Shown here: positions 1 to 6,152 of the stretch, in pieces
How the letters are laid out: each line of letters starts with the position of its first letter
How positions within the stretch are numbered: the stretch's first letter is position 1
NCBI GenBank assembly: GCA_041302745.1
Contig: JBFYQP010000145.1
Span: 1 to 9,859 of the forward strand
Origin: JAPLGD01 sp041302745
GTDB lineage: Bacteria; Bipolaricaulota; Bipolaricaulia; UBA7950; UBA9294
DNA: 9,859 nucleotides
Direction: 5' to 3'
Program-made: the position numbers and the translations under genes
The notes under the pieces: generated by a model
What the model saw: the letters and a program-made list of their open reading frames with translations, nothing else
Databases searched by the model: none
Told to the model about the DNA's origin: nothing

Positions 1-2
1 AA

Positions 3-1049
3 GCGGTGCTTGTCCTCCGAAGCGATTGTCCGGACTGCGAACGCCTTGACGCGTGGATGACCCTTGTGCAACGGCAGCACCCGGAGCTCGCGGTCCGACG
101 CATCTCGGCGGATGACGAGGAGGGGAAGAAGACCCTCGACCGCCTCGCGAGGCTGTACCGGGCCCGCGCCGCGGTCCCGGCGGTCTTTGTCGGCGACACG
201 GCGCTCGTCGGCGCGACCGTCTTCCCCGGCCGCGAGAAGGCAAGAACGTTCGCCTTCTCCGACGAGGACACGGCCTTCCTGAGCGGTCGCATCCAGTTGG
301 CCATCGATCAGAAGGCGACGCCGCCGCTCGATAGGGTGCGCGTGCGCGAGAAGGCGACCCTGTGGGCCGTCATCGGATCCGCGGCGCTCGATTCGATCAA
401 CCCATGCGACTTCGCCGTCATGCTCCTTCTCTTGGGCCGGCTCCTTGTCATCGGACAGCGTCGCAAGGTCATCTGGGCCGGCCTCTCGTGGGCGGCGGGT
501 GTGTACCTCGTCTACTTCCTGATGGGGTACGTCTTCTACACGCTCCTCGGAGTCACGGTCGGGACGCGCAGCCTGCGCGTCCCGTACATCATGGCCGTCT
601 CGGTGATCGCCATCCTGATGGGCCTCTGGCAGATGAAGGACCTCCTCTGGTACGGGAAGTGGTTCTCGATCGAGGTGCCGGCGAAGTGGAAGCCGATGCT
701 CACGCGGGTGACGAACTCGGTCGTCTCGCTGCCCGGGGTGTTCGTCGCCGGGCTGGTCGACGCGCTCTTCCTCGCGCCGTGCACGTCGGGACCATACCTC
801 GCGATCCTCTCGCTCTTGTCGACGACGACGACGCGCACGCAGGGTGTGCTCTTGCTCCTGCTCTACAACCTGATCTTCATCCTGCCGATGATCGCGATCG
901 CGCTCACCGTGCACTTCGGCGTCACGACGACGGCGCGGGCGGAGCGCTGGCGCAACGCGCGCACAGGCAAGCTCCACTTCGTGACCGGCGTGGTCATGGT
1001 CGTGCTCGGCGTCGGCATGATCATCGGGGTTCAGCTCGGCTACATCTAG
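3..1049 (+). CDS. Thioredoxin-like domain fused to DsbD/CcdA-type transmembrane domain (5' partial)
   Basis: The likely role is thiol-disulfide electron transfer across the cytoplasmic membrane, as in the DsbD/CcdA family. Counting from the GTG at 6, residues 1-100 look like a thioredoxin/glutaredoxin fold: a beta strand leads into a CPDC motif (C8, C11), and a probable cis-proline lies at P58 in AVPAVFVGD. Residues 118-347 are strongly hydrophobic, with about six membrane segments. They carry the two cysteines typical of CcdA-like proteins: NPC at C134 and APCTSGPY at C259. The reading frame is still open at 3-5 (GCG), and the first beta strand begins right at the edge. The true start, possibly with a signal peptide, is therefore probably outside the window, although GTG at 6 cannot be excluded. 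No cytochrome c assembly gene is next to it, so the redox partner is unknown. Confidence 0.85.
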   Translation, partial: AVLVLRSDCPDCERLDAWMTLVQRQHPELAVRRISADDEEGKKTLDRLARLYRARAAVPAVFVGDTALVGATVFPGREKARTFAFSDEDTAFLSGRIQLAIDQKATPPLDRVRVREKATLWAVIGSAALDSINPCDFAVMLLLLGRLLVIGQRRKVIWAGLSWAAGVYLVYFLMGYVFYTLLGVTVGTRSLRVPYIMAVSVIAILMGLWQMKDLLWYGKWFSIEVPAKWKPMLTRVTNSVVSLPGVFVAGLVDALFLAPCTSGPYLAILSLLSTTTTRTQGVLLLLLYNLIFILPMIAIALTVHFGVTTTARAERWRNARTGKLHFVTGVVMVVLGVGMIIGVQLGYI

Positions 1050-1085
1050 CGGCGGCCCAGGAACGGAGTCCCGAATGGCTGTTCT

Positions 1086-1119
1086 GACGCGCCGCGTCTT
1101 CGGGTGCGTTCTTGGCGCG
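1086..1119 (+). terminator. Weak hairpin after the thioredoxin-CcdA gene
   Basis: Starting 37 bases after the stop codon, GACGC and GCGTC (1086-1090, 1094-1098) can pair around a 3-base loop and are followed by TTCGGG. An alternative stem pairs CGCGCC (1089-1094) with GGCGCG (1114-1119). There is no run of T. It may be a terminator or simply GC-rich sequence. In the rest of 1050-1254 I see no convincing gene or promoter. Confidence 0.25.
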
Positions 1120-1254
1120 GTGGTTCGCCCCACGGCGGGACACATGTCCACTCCTCTATTGTCCCAGATGCTTGCCTAACGATGCCTGCCGTTGGACGGG
1201 CCCGGTGGGACTTGCGACTGGCCTTTCGCCGGGGAGAGGGAGTAGTCTCGCGGC

Positions 1255-1944
1255 ATGAAACGACTCTTGTTGGTGGCGGTCATTCTGGCGGCGGTGGCGG
1301 TCGTCGTCATCATTGCAGTCAGGGCTTTGCGGCATGACTCCGGCGACCTGGCGGTGAATCAGAAGGCGGGGCCGACAATTGTGATCGTCGATCCGGCGCA
1401 CGGGGGGAGCGATCCGGGGACGAAGGGCGACGGCGTCCTGGAGAAGGACATCACGCTTGCGATCGCGAACAAGATGAGCGCCCTCGCGAAGGAGTTCCCC
1501 GGCCTGAAGGTCGTCCTGACACGGAGCTCCGACGAGGACGTGACGGCTTCGAACCGAATCGGCGCCGCGGCCCGGGAGGGGGCGGCGATCTATGTGGCGC
1601 TCCAGACGAACGCGTTCGACAGCCCAACCGCGGTGGGCATCGAGACGATCGTCGACGCGGGGCACGCATCCGGGGACTCTGCTTGGTCGCTGGCCCTCGC
1701 GGTGGAAAAGGCGACGGTGAAGTCCACGTCGGCGAAGGAGCGCGGAGTCCGCGCGCAGGGGACCGCGTTCACCGGCCTCGCAATCCCGGCGGCGGCGGTC
1801 TACGTCGGATTCATCACGGCGCCCGAGGAGCGGGCGAAGCTGGTTACCTCGGCCTACCAGGAGCAGGTCGCGCGGGGAATCCTTCAGGGCATCTCCGACT
1901 ACCTCGCGGCGGGCTCAGCGGCGGGGGCGACCGTAACGCCGTAG
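1255..1944 (+). CDS. Membrane-anchored Amidase_3-fold protein (N-acetylmuramoyl-L-alanine amidase-like), probably inactive
   Basis: Active family members are zinc enzymes that cut the bond between N-acetylmuramic acid and L-alanine in peptidoglycan. This 229-residue protein starts at ATG 1255 after a purine-rich stretch. A hydrophobic segment at residues 4-22 is an uncleaved anchor or signal, placing the domain outside the cytoplasmic membrane. The fold is clear: VDPAHGGSDPG carries zinc ligand H49, LEKD carries ligand E63, and VVLTRSSDE and ERGVR follow as in the family. The usual S-x-H-x-N ligand site reads VALQTNA, so the histidine is Q117. The usual VE(I/L)GF catalytic site reads VYVGF, so the glutamate is Y183. 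Both changes are in well-conserved alignment positions, so I infer a non-catalytic wall-binding or regulatory protein. It stands alone, 205 bases after the preceding gene, with a strong hairpin downstream. Confidence 0.85.
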   Translation: MKRLLLVAVILAAVAVVVIIAVRALRHDSGDLAVNQKAGPTIVIVDPAHGGSDPGTKGDGVLEKDITLAIANKMSALAKEFPGLKVVLTRSSDEDVTASNRIGAAAREGAAIYVALQTNAFDSPTAVGIETIVDAGHASGDSAWSLALAVEKATVKSTSAKERGVRAQGTAFTGLAIPAAAVYVGFITAPEERAKLVTSAYQEQVARGILQGISDYLAAGSAAGATVTP

Positions 1945-1958
1945 GAGAAAGACGAAGC

Positions 1959-1981
1959 GCTTCCTCGGCGGACGGGGAAGC
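1959..1981 (+). other. Small inverted repeat downstream of the amidase-like gene
   Basis: GCTTCC (1959-1964) is the reverse complement of GGAAGC (1976-1981), with an 11-base loop. It lies 14 bases after the stop codon of the amidase-like gene and just before the larger hairpin at 2003-2055. It could be part of a compound termination signal, but six base pairs alone are weak evidence. Confidence 0.25.
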
Positions 1982-2002
1982 AGGAGAGACGCCGCCGCCA
2001 AG

Positions 2003-2055
2003 ACGAGGTGATCCTGCCGCGCCGACCGTATCACGGACGCGGCAGGATCACGTCT
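2003..2055 (+). terminator. Strong GC-rich hairpin between amidase-like and peptidase genes
   Basis: A perfect 14-bp inverted repeat (GTGATCCTGCCGCG at 2008-2021 and its reverse complement at 2038-2051) encloses a 16-base loop. AGAC (2003-2006) pairs with GTCT (2052-2055) if GTG-side bases bulge, and CCG (2022-2024) can pair with CGG (2034-2036), so the stem is longer still. It is probably a transcription terminator for the amidase-like gene. It lacks a proper T run (only GTCTGTT follows), so Rho-dependent ending or an mRNA 3'-end stabiliser are alternatives. The stretch from here to the next start holds a possible -10 element TACGAT (2085-2090) without a good -35. Confidence 0.55.
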
Positions 2056-2130
2056 GTTCCCCGGCAAGACGTCGCCCGAATCTGTACGATGAGGCGAGCG
2101 GCGAGCCCGCTCGAAAGCGGGGACGGACAG

Positions 2131-3237
2131 ATGAACAGCCACGAACGACGGCGTGCGAAGCTTCTGGAGAAGACCGGCACGGACGCTTACCTCCTCTTCT
2201 CCCTCGATCGCACCATGCCCGCGGGAATGGACCAGGTCGGCCTGCGGTATCTCACGGGGTACACGGGGGAGGGCGCGCTCGTCATCACGGCGAAGGAGAC
2301 GACGCTCGTCACCGACTCCCGCTACCTCGAACAGGCGAAGACCGAAGTCCCGGACATCGAGGTTGTGCACGCCGAGGGAGACTACTTGGATGACATCGCG
2401 GGTCTGCTTCGCGGGCGCAAGATCGTGCGGATCGGGTACTCCGCGTGGCGGATGACGGACCACGTGATCTCCGAGCTTCGCCGCCGAACCGAGGCTGAAT
2501 GGATCACGCACGGAGACCCCGTGAGCGAGCTGCGAGCCGAGAAGGACGCCGAGGAGCTTGCCGTGTTGCGCCGCGCGGTCGACATCGCGGAGAGAGCGCT
2601 CGGCGAACTGCTCCCGGCGGCACGGCCCGGCGTCGGCGAGGTGGATCTCGCGTCGGAGCTGACGGCTCGGATGCGGGACCTCGGTGCCGACGGCGTGCTC
2701 GGGCCCACCGTCGCCTCGGGACCGAACAGCGCCCTTCCCCACTACGTTCCTGCCCTGGGAAGACGGACCCTGCGCGACGGCGACTTCCTGCTCATCGACT
2801 TCGGCGCCGTCGTCGGCGGGTACGTCTGCGACATGACCCGCACCTACGTCGTCGGGCGGGCGACGGAGAAGCAGCGCGAAATCTACGCGTGCGTCGACCG
2901 GGCGGTCGACGCCGGGCTGGCGGCCTTGCAGGCCGGCGTCTCGGGGCGAGACGTTCACGCTGCGGCGAGCCAAGTCATCGAGCGGTCGTCGTACGCGCAG
3001 TACGTCTTCTTGTCTCCCGTCGGCCACGGAGTTGGGCTTGAGGTCCACGAGCAGCCGAAGATGGGCCCGCAGATGAGTGCCGGAGTGCCCCGCGGGGCCG
3101 TCGTCACGATGGAGCCGGGGATCTACATCCCAGGGTACGGGGGCGTGCGGATTGAGGAGATGGCGGTCGTAACCGAGGCTGGCTGCGAGGTCCTGAACAA
3201 GCTTCCGCGGTCGCGTCTCATCTCACTCCCTGCGTAG
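2131..3237 (+). CDS. M24 family Xaa-Pro peptidase (PepQ/PepP-type aminopeptidase)
   Basis: This predicted cytoplasmic metallopeptidase removes the residue before a proline in dipeptides or short peptides. From ATG 2131 it is 368 residues, a normal length for PepQ-like members. Residues 1-130 form the N-terminal creatinase-type domain, and residues 140-368 the pita-bread catalytic domain. All five metal ligands are visible: D223 (LLIDFGA), D234 (VCDMTRT), H299 (VGHGVGLEVHE), E328 (TMEPGIY) and E342 (VRIEEM). The conserved H204 (ALPHY) is also present. The frame is open back to a GTG at 2008, but that start falls inside the hairpin at 2003-2055 and the extra 41 residues resemble no family sequence, so ATG 2131 is preferred. 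A weak GGGGACGGA lies upstream. The family is clear. Whether the enzyme is a dipeptidase or a longer-peptide aminopeptidase is not. Confidence 0.92.
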   Translation: MNSHERRRAKLLEKTGTDAYLLFSLDRTMPAGMDQVGLRYLTGYTGEGALVITAKETTLVTDSRYLEQAKTEVPDIEVVHAEGDYLDDIAGLLRGRKIVRIGYSAWRMTDHVISELRRRTEAEWITHGDPVSELRAEKDAEELAVLRRAVDIAERALGELLPAARPGVGEVDLASELTARMRDLGADGVLGPTVASGPNSALPHYVPALGRRTLRDGDFLLIDFGAVVGGYVCDMTRTYVVGRATEKQREIYACVDRAVDAGLAALQAGVSGRDVHAAASQVIERSSYAQYVFLSPVGHGVGLEVHEQPKMGPQMSAGVPRGAVVTMEPGIYIPGYGGVRIEEMAVVTEAGCEVLNKLPRSRLISLPA

Positions 3238-3285
3238 ATCCGAGGAGGCGTCCTGAAGAGTGCGTATCACAAGACGGAGGATACA

Positions 3286-3396
3286 GTGGCGCTGAACAAG
3301 ATGGAAGCGCCGACTGTTCAGTCTTCTCGTGACGTCCTCTTCGACGTGTGCCGATGCCTGTGCAGACACACTAAGCGCAGTTGCAGTAGCACTTGA
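3286..3396 (+). CDS. Possible 36-residue leader ORF, cysteine-rich
   Basis: A GTG at 3286 is preceded by GGAGG (3276-3280) with a 5-base spacer, a good ribosome-binding arrangement. It opens a 36-codon frame ending in TGA at 3394-3396. The product starts VALNKMEAP, has four cysteines (residues 22, 24, 26 and 33, in a CRCLC context) and ends RSCSST. No family is recognised. The frame overlaps two competing hairpins at 3288-3321, and its stop overlaps the -35 box of the promoter at 3393. Short frames like this occur by chance in GC-rich DNA, so the main support is the Shine-Dalgarno site. Confidence 0.25.
   Translation: MALNKMEAPTVQSSRDVLFDVCRCLCRHTKRSCSST
3288..3321 (+). other. Two mutually exclusive inverted repeats
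   Basis: GGCGCT (3288-3293) pairs with AGCGCC (3306-3311), and CTGAACA (3292-3298) pairs with TGTTCAG (3315-3321). The two stems share bases 3292-3293 and interleave, so they can form a pseudoknot-like or switch-like arrangement but not two full simple hairpins. The site lies about 50 bases after the peptidase stop and inside the possible small ORF. It could be a terminator, an RNA switch or chance. Confidence 0.3.
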
Positions 3397-3421
3397 CAAG
3401 GTCGGGGGCTCTCGCTACGGT
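3393..3421 (+). promoter_or_regulatory. Sigma70-like promoter for the transporter operon
   Basis: A perfect -35 hexamer TTGACA (3393-3398) is followed by exactly 17 bases and a -10 hexamer TACGGT (3416-3421). The -10 matches consensus at three of six positions, including the key first T, second A and last T. Transcription would start near 3428, giving an untranslated leader of about 130 bases before the binding-protein gene. The surrounding DNA is locally less GC-rich than the genes, as expected for a promoter. Confidence 0.6.
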
Positions 3422-3429
3422 GGGGCGAC

Positions 3430-3462
3430 GCCGGCGCTCCCCCGCGAGGGAAGGGTGCCGGC
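3430..3462 (+). other. Hairpin in the leader of the binding-protein gene
   Basis: GCCGGCGCTCCC (3430-3441) can pair with GGGTGCCGGC (3453-3462), with one G-U pair and a bulged T. It lies directly at the predicted transcript start. A 5'-end stem of this kind may protect the mRNA. No known riboswitch class is recognised. An alternative smaller stem TCCC/GGGA overlaps it. Confidence 0.35.
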
Positions 3463-3542
3463 TCAAACGGGATGAGCGGACGGCGGCGTGGTCCGCGGGC
3501 TGCAGCTGCGGGCTTGCCGAAGAAGTCGATTCACGAGATCTG

Positions 3543-3550
3543 CGAAGGAG
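3543..3550 (+). promoter_or_regulatory. Ribosome binding site that fixes the start of the binding protein
   Basis: CGAAGGAG followed by G gives a strong AAGGAGG core eight bases before ATG 3559. It decides the start. The frame is open upstream to another ATG at 3472, but only the 3559 start has this site and yields a protein that begins with a normal signal peptide. Confidence 0.7.
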
Positions 3551-3558
3551 GCCAAGCG

Positions 3559-5097
3559 ATGAGGTACTCCCGTTGGGCCAGCGTGTTCGTGGTGAGCCTC
3601 GTGCTGCTCTTGGGGCTGCTCGTTCCTGCGATGGCGCAGGTGCGAGGAGGGACTCTGGTCATTGCCTATCAGTCAAACACCGTGCCGGAACCTGATCCTC
3701 AGGTGACGCGCAACATTGGAGCGCAATGGGTGGCGGAGATGATCGCCGACCCGCTCCTGCGGTACGACAACGCGACAGAGAGCTTCGTCCCCGTCCTGGC
3801 AACGTCGTGGGACATCTCGGAGGACGGACTGCACTACACGTTCCACCTGCGCGAAGGCGTGCTATTCCACAACGGCGTTACCCTGACGGCCGAGGCCGTG
3901 GCGAAGAGCTATGAGCGCATTCGCGACGCCGCGAATCCGCTTGCTGGAGCCGGATTGCTGTCGCCCGTCGACACCATCGAGGTGCTTGACCCCCTGACGA
4001 TCCGGCTGAACATGAAGTCCGTCTTCCCCGACTTCCTCTCGAACATGGATCGGCTGTGGATCCTTGAGCCGGGGTCGTTCACGAACCCGCCGGCGGGCAG
4101 TTACGTCGTAGGATGCGGCCCGTTCCGCATCGTGCCGGCCGAGTACAAGATCGACCAGAGCATGGTGCTCGAGAAGTTCGCGCAGTACTGGGCGGGAGAG
4201 CCGTACCTCGACAAGATCCAGATCCGGATCATCCCCGACATGGCGACGGCGTTGATCGAGCTGGAGCAGGGAACGGTCGACGTCGTTCAGTACGGCTCCG
4301 GGAAGGATCTCCCCAGGCTTGAGGCGCTCGGCATGCAGCCGATCATCTTCGGGCGCGTCAACTGGGCGAACGTCGTCATCAACCTGTCGCACGTGACCGA
4401 CGTGCGGCTGCGAAAGGCGATCATGTACGCCGTGGACCAGCAGGCGCTGATTGACGGCGCGTACGGCGGACTCGGGGACCCGATGTACCGGATGGGCTAC
4501 CCCGGGACGTGGCTCGAGAACACGAAGGTCGGAGCGGCCTACGATCCCGAGGAAGCGAAGCGCATCCTCGACGAGGCCGGCTGGAAGGACACCAACAAGG
4601 ACGGAATCCGCGAGATCGACGGCAAAGAGATCGACCTCTACTTCCCGACCCGGAACCAGGCGGAGTGGGTCGCGGCGACGCAGATGATTCAGCAGATGCT
4701 GCGCGAGGTCGGGATTGGGACCCACATCACGATGGCTGAGCGAATGCCGTTCTACGACCAGGTCCGAACCGGCGACTACGACATCGCGTGGTGGCTGTCG
4801 AACGACTCGGCGGAGCCGCCGATCGCCCTCTACACGTGGGACATGCGGGAGTACTGGTGCGTGCACCAGGCGAAGACCCCCGTGCTGCAGCTCCTGATTG
4901 AGCAGGCGGAGTCCGAGCTCGATCGCGACACGCGTTCGGCCTACTACCAGGAGATCCAGCGCATCCTCATCGAGGAGGCCTATGCGGCTCCGGGCATGTG
5001 GAATAAGCAGGTCCACGTGATGGGACCCAAGGCTCATGGCATGCTGGTGGCAAGCACAGGAATCGCCTACAACTCTCACTTGTGGTGGAAGGGCTAG
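3559..5097 (+). CDS. ABC transporter substrate-binding protein, family 5 (peptide/nickel/oligopeptide type)
   Basis: This is the periplasmic receptor of an importer, delivering its ligand to the permeases encoded just downstream. The 512-residue protein starts with a Sec signal peptide: MRYSR, a hydrophobic core (residues 8-22), then AMA with likely cleavage before Q27. No cysteine lipobox is present, so it should be soluble in a periplasm. Family 5 features are visible: the RGGTLVIA start of the mature domain, LATSWDISEDGLHYTFHLREGVLFHNG, a CGPFRI block, and a C-terminal domain with LRKAIMYAVDQ and YDPEEAKRILDEAGW. Length is typical. Substrate is not readable from sequence. Short peptides are the default guess because two peptidase-type hydrolases flank the operon. 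It is probably expressed from the promoter at 3393, with a hairpin after it likely limiting read-through. Confidence 0.95.
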   Translation: MRYSRWASVFVVSLVLLLGLLVPAMAQVRGGTLVIAYQSNTVPEPDPQVTRNIGAQWVAEMIADPLLRYDNATESFVPVLATSWDISEDGLHYTFHLREGVLFHNGVTLTAEAVAKSYERIRDAANPLAGAGLLSPVDTIEVLDPLTIRLNMKSVFPDFLSNMDRLWILEPGSFTNPPAGSYVVGCGPFRIVPAEYKIDQSMVLEKFAQYWAGEPYLDKIQIRIIPDMATALIELEQGTVDVVQYGSGKDLPRLEALGMQPIIFGRVNWANVVINLSHVTDVRLRKAIMYAVDQQALIDGAYGGLGDPMYRMGYPGTWLENTKVGAAYDPEEAKRILDEAGWKDTNKDGIREIDGKEIDLYFPTRNQAEWVAATQMIQQMLREVGIGTHITMAERMPFYDQVRTGDYDIAWWLSNDSAEPPIALYTWDMREYWCVHQAKTPVLQLLIEQAESELDRDTRSAYYQEIQRILIEEAYAAPGMWNKQVHVMGPKAHGMLVASTGIAYNSHLWWKG

Positions 5098-5114
5098 TCG
5101 CCCTGGAAGGCGAC
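5097..5114 (+). other. Short hairpin touching the binding-protein stop codon
   Basis: GTCGCC (5097-5102) pairs with GGCGAC (5109-5114) around a six-base CTGGAA loop. The first base is the last base of the TAG stop codon. Together with the larger stem at 5124-5155 it makes a double hairpin between binding-protein and permease genes. Confidence 0.4.
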
Positions 5115-5123
5115 ATCTAGGTC

Positions 5124-5155
5124 GGGAGCAGGGAGGCAACGGCCTCCCTGCTCCC
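5124..5155 (+). other. Perfect 14-bp intercistronic hairpin (processing or attenuation element)
   Basis: GGGAGCAGGGAGGC (5124-5137) and its exact reverse complement (5142-5155) enclose an AACG tetraloop. The stem is perfect, GC-rich and followed by TCC rather than a T run. It sits between the binding-protein stop and the first permease, whose ribosome site GGGAGGA starts at 5174. Stems in this position in importer operons are known to stabilise the upstream message and reduce permease expression, so that the receptor exceeds the membrane subunits. That function is inferred here. Partial termination is the alternative. Confidence 0.7.
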
Positions 5156-5186
5156 TCCAGTCCGGAGAGTTCTGGGAGGACGCAGG

Positions 5187-6140
5187 ATGTGGGGCTACAT
5201 CGTTCGGCGCCTTTTGACAGGGATTCTCGTCCTGTTTGGGGTGGTCACGATCGTTTTCTTCTCGCTCCAACTCGCGCCCGGCGACCCGATCTCCATGCTG
5301 ATCCCGGCCGAAGCTGGCGGAGGCGCGAACCCAGAGATTGTCGCGGCCCTCAAGGCGAAGTACGGGCTCGATAGACCTGTCGTGGTCCAGTACCTCATCT
5401 ACTTGAAGAACTTGGCGAGACTGGACCTCGGACGGTCGATTAGCACCGATCGCCCGGTCGGTGAGGCGCTGCTCGCGCGGTACCCCGCGACGCTCGAGCT
5501 GACGGTGTGCGGCCTCCTGGTGGCCGTTCTGATCGCACTGCCCGTGGGTATCATCTCGGCGGTGCGCCAGAACAGCGTCATTGACAATATCTCGCGGGTC
5601 CTGGCATTGGCGACGACATCGATCCCCAGCTTCTGGCTGGGTCTTCTCTTGATGTTGCTCTTCTCGCTTCAGCTTCGCTGGCTCCCGGCGTCGGGGCGTG
5701 CGGGGGCGCTGTGGAGTTGGGACGGACTGAAGCACATCATCATGCCCGCCGTCACGTTGGGCGCAATGGCCACGGGCATCCTGATGCGCCTCGTTCGCTC
5801 GGCGATGCTGGAGGTTCTGCGCGCCGACTACTTGAACACGGCGAGAGCCAAGGGGCTGCGGGAGAGGACGGTCATCTATCGGCACGCGCTGCGGAATGCC
5901 CTGATCCCCGTGATCACGGTTCTCGGGTTGCAGGTGGGAACGCTGCTGGGCGGGACGGTGGTTATCGAGACGGTCTTCGCGTGGCCGGGGATCGGCCGGT
6001 ACGTCATCTGGGGGATCATGGCGAAGGACTTCCCCGTCGTTCAAGGCGCGGTCCTCGCGCTGACGCTCGGGTTTGTCATCGTGAACATTCTGGTGGACGT
6101 CATCTACTGCGCGGTCGATCCGCGCGTGACCTACAGCTGA
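5187..6140 (+). CDS. ABC transporter permease, DppB/OppB type
   Basis: This is the first membrane subunit of the peptide/nickel-type importer. The 317-residue protein starts at ATG 5187, six bases after GGGAGGA. It has the family N-terminus (YIVRRLLTGILVLFGVVTIVFFSLQLAPGDP), with membrane segment 1 at about residues 9-28 and a periplasmic region carrying YGLDRP and LDLGRSI. Further membrane segments lie near 101-124, 131-156, 175-200, 229-255 and 285-310. The cytoplasmic EAA loop that docks on the ATPase lies at about 203-231 (DYLNTARAKGLRE...HALRNALIP), with the invariant glycine at 213. The protein ends VDPRVTYS as the family does. It is co-transcribed with the second permease 12 bases downstream. 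Family assignment is firm; transported substrate is not known. Confidence 0.96.
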   Translation: MWGYIVRRLLTGILVLFGVVTIVFFSLQLAPGDPISMLIPAEAGGGANPEIVAALKAKYGLDRPVVVQYLIYLKNLARLDLGRSISTDRPVGEALLARYPATLELTVCGLLVAVLIALPVGIISAVRQNSVIDNISRVLALATTSIPSFWLGLLLMLLFSLQLRWLPASGRAGALWSWDGLKHIIMPAVTLGAMATGILMRLVRSAMLEVLRADYLNTARAKGLRERTVIYRHALRNALIPVITVLGLQVGTLLGGTVVIETVFAWPGIGRYVIWGIMAKDFPVVQGAVLALTLGFVIVNILVDVIYCAVDPRVTYS

Positions 6141-6152
6141 AGGGCGGCCTGG

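Noticed and set aside
1192..1197. TTGGAC as a -35 box for the amidase-like gene
   Set aside because: No acceptable -10 hexamer lies 16-18 bases downstream.
1104..1337. Open frame in the gap before the amidase-like gene
   Set aside because: It overlaps the start of the amidase-like gene in another frame and is glycine/arginine/histidine-rich with no family features.
2008..2130. N-terminal extension of the Xaa-Pro peptidase from GTG 2008
   Set aside because: The GTG is the first base triplet of the left arm of the strong hairpin, the added 41 residues fit no family sequence, and ATG 2131 gives a normal-length protein.
1915..3048. Long minus-strand open frame opposite the peptidase gene
   Set aside because: It is a mirror of a well-supported + strand gene in GC-rich DNA, with arginine-rich, low-complexity composition and no recognisable motif. 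The same holds for the long antisense frames at 3862-5139, 5094-6209, 6252-7241 and 7280-8674.
3472..3558. N-terminal extension of the binding protein from ATG 3472
   Set aside because: It would bury the signal peptide 29 residues inside, whereas AAGGAGG before ATG 3559 gives a standard exported protein.
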